A stretch of DNA of 64,000 nt from Alkalibacter rhizosphaerae (GTDB lineage Bacteria > Bacillota > Clostridia > Eubacteriales > Alkalibacteraceae). Of the stretch, positions 63,833 to 64,000 are shown piece by piece. The DNA lies in contig NZ_CP071444.1 of the NCBI RefSeq assembly GCF_017352215.1, positions 2,108,001 through 2,172,000 of the forward strand, in the 5' to 3' direction. The translations under genes were made by a program, and so were the position numbers. Positions within the stretch are counted from its first letter, which is position 1. Every line of letters starts with the position of its first letter. The notes beneath the pieces were generated by a model. The model saw only the letters and a program-made list of their open reading frames with translations. It had not been told where the DNA came from and did no database searches.

Positions 63833-64000
63833 GTGAAAGAAGAGGTAAGGAAACTTCAAGAAGAGAGGATCCAAATAAACACGGACTTTTACAACAACAT
63901 AATTCCGAAACGGATGCCTGCGAATTTTATGATTTCGGCGTACATCACTGCTGCTTACGGCGGTGTGGATGTATTTGATTTTCAGTACGATTTTTCCAAG
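63833..64000 (+). CDS. Possible UroD-family protein, N-terminal part only
   Basis: Starts at GTG 63833 with GGAGGA 6-7 bases upstream and runs off the right edge. The first 56 residues include a charged helix (KEEVRKLQEERIQINTDFYN), then KRMPANFMISAYITAAYGGV, DVFDFQYDFSK. The layout (short helix, then a proline turn, then a strand entering an AAYGG-type region) resembles the N-terminus of some UroD-family methyltransferases. The call is based only on that resemblance. Confidence 0.45.
   Translation, partial: MKEEVRKLQEERIQINTDFYNNIIPKRMPANFMISAYITAAYGGVDVFDFQYDFSK

Overview
The window looks like a chromosome segment from an anaerobic, low-to-mid GC member of the Clostridia (Firmicutes). The signs are a cggR-type glycolytic operon next to sigma-54, SmpB/tmRNA with a YALAA-type tag, AGGAGG-like ribosome binding sites, frequent GTG/TTG starts, a membrane pyrophosphatase, and a metV/metF/rnfC gene set of the kind acetogens use in the methyl branch of the Wood-Ljungdahl pathway. 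The species cannot be named from the sequence alone.

Bases 1-15,973 are a housekeeping block, all on the plus strand: the end of a Na+/phosphate cotransporter, trxB, rpoN, then cggR-gap-pgk-tpiA-gpmI-eno (lower glycolysis), secG, a K+-dependent-type membrane pyrophosphatase, a DUF1294 protein, rnr, smpB and ssrA. Candidate control sites include a near-consensus promoter and CggR-like operator ahead of cggR and a strong hairpin between gap and pgk.

Bases 16,240-21,938 are the most unusual part. A BlaI/MecI-type repressor and a BlaR1-type M56 metalloprotease lie behind a promoter carrying two matching dyads. The extracellular sensor domain of the protease is not a penicillin-binding domain. 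It is clearly homologous along its whole length to a separate lipoprotein encoded 0.5 kb downstream. Two small genes and a secreted protein with four nearly identical 297-bp repeats plus a C-terminal CHAP/NlpC-like domain follow. I read this as a candidate envelope-sensing module of a type I do not recognise.

Bases 22-38 kb are accessory and partly decayed: a frameshifted SHOCT gene, a yaaA remnant with a large internal deletion and a broken PAS/HD-GYP gene, mixed with intact genes (sugar dehydrogenase-like, VOC, DUF1836-DegV, SOUL, a soluble chemoreceptor, GNAT, an old-yellow-enzyme flavoprotein, a LigB-type dioxygenase, a corrinoid-reactivation-like protein, a lipid kinase-like protein, a CDF-like protein, dodecin, a GPH transporter and a two-repeat lipoprotein).

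Bases 38.7-58.2 kb are transport and catabolism: an OpuC-type glycine betaine/choline ABC transporter, an operon of an AruI-like TPP decarboxylase, a HisC-like aminotransferase and an aldehyde dehydrogenase, an HSL-type esterase, a second GPH transporter, a UroD-family methyltransferase with a 36-residue gene behind it, an MltG-like protein, an iron operon (DtxR-type regulator, feoA, feoB, FeoB-associated Cys-rich protein) with two matching operators, a nitroreductase, a second UroD-family protein, an SDR and a metallo-beta-lactamase-fold hydrolase.

Bases 58.2-61.8 kb (minus strand) are rnfC2-metV-metF, in which RnfC carries a complete MetV-like N-terminal domain. The window ends with a Cache-GGDEF cyclase and the start of what may be a third UroD-family gene. 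Together the UroD proteins, the corrinoid-reactivation-like protein and MetVF-RnfC suggest methyl-group metabolism through tetrahydrofolate, although no corrinoid protein or MttB-type methyltransferase is present here.
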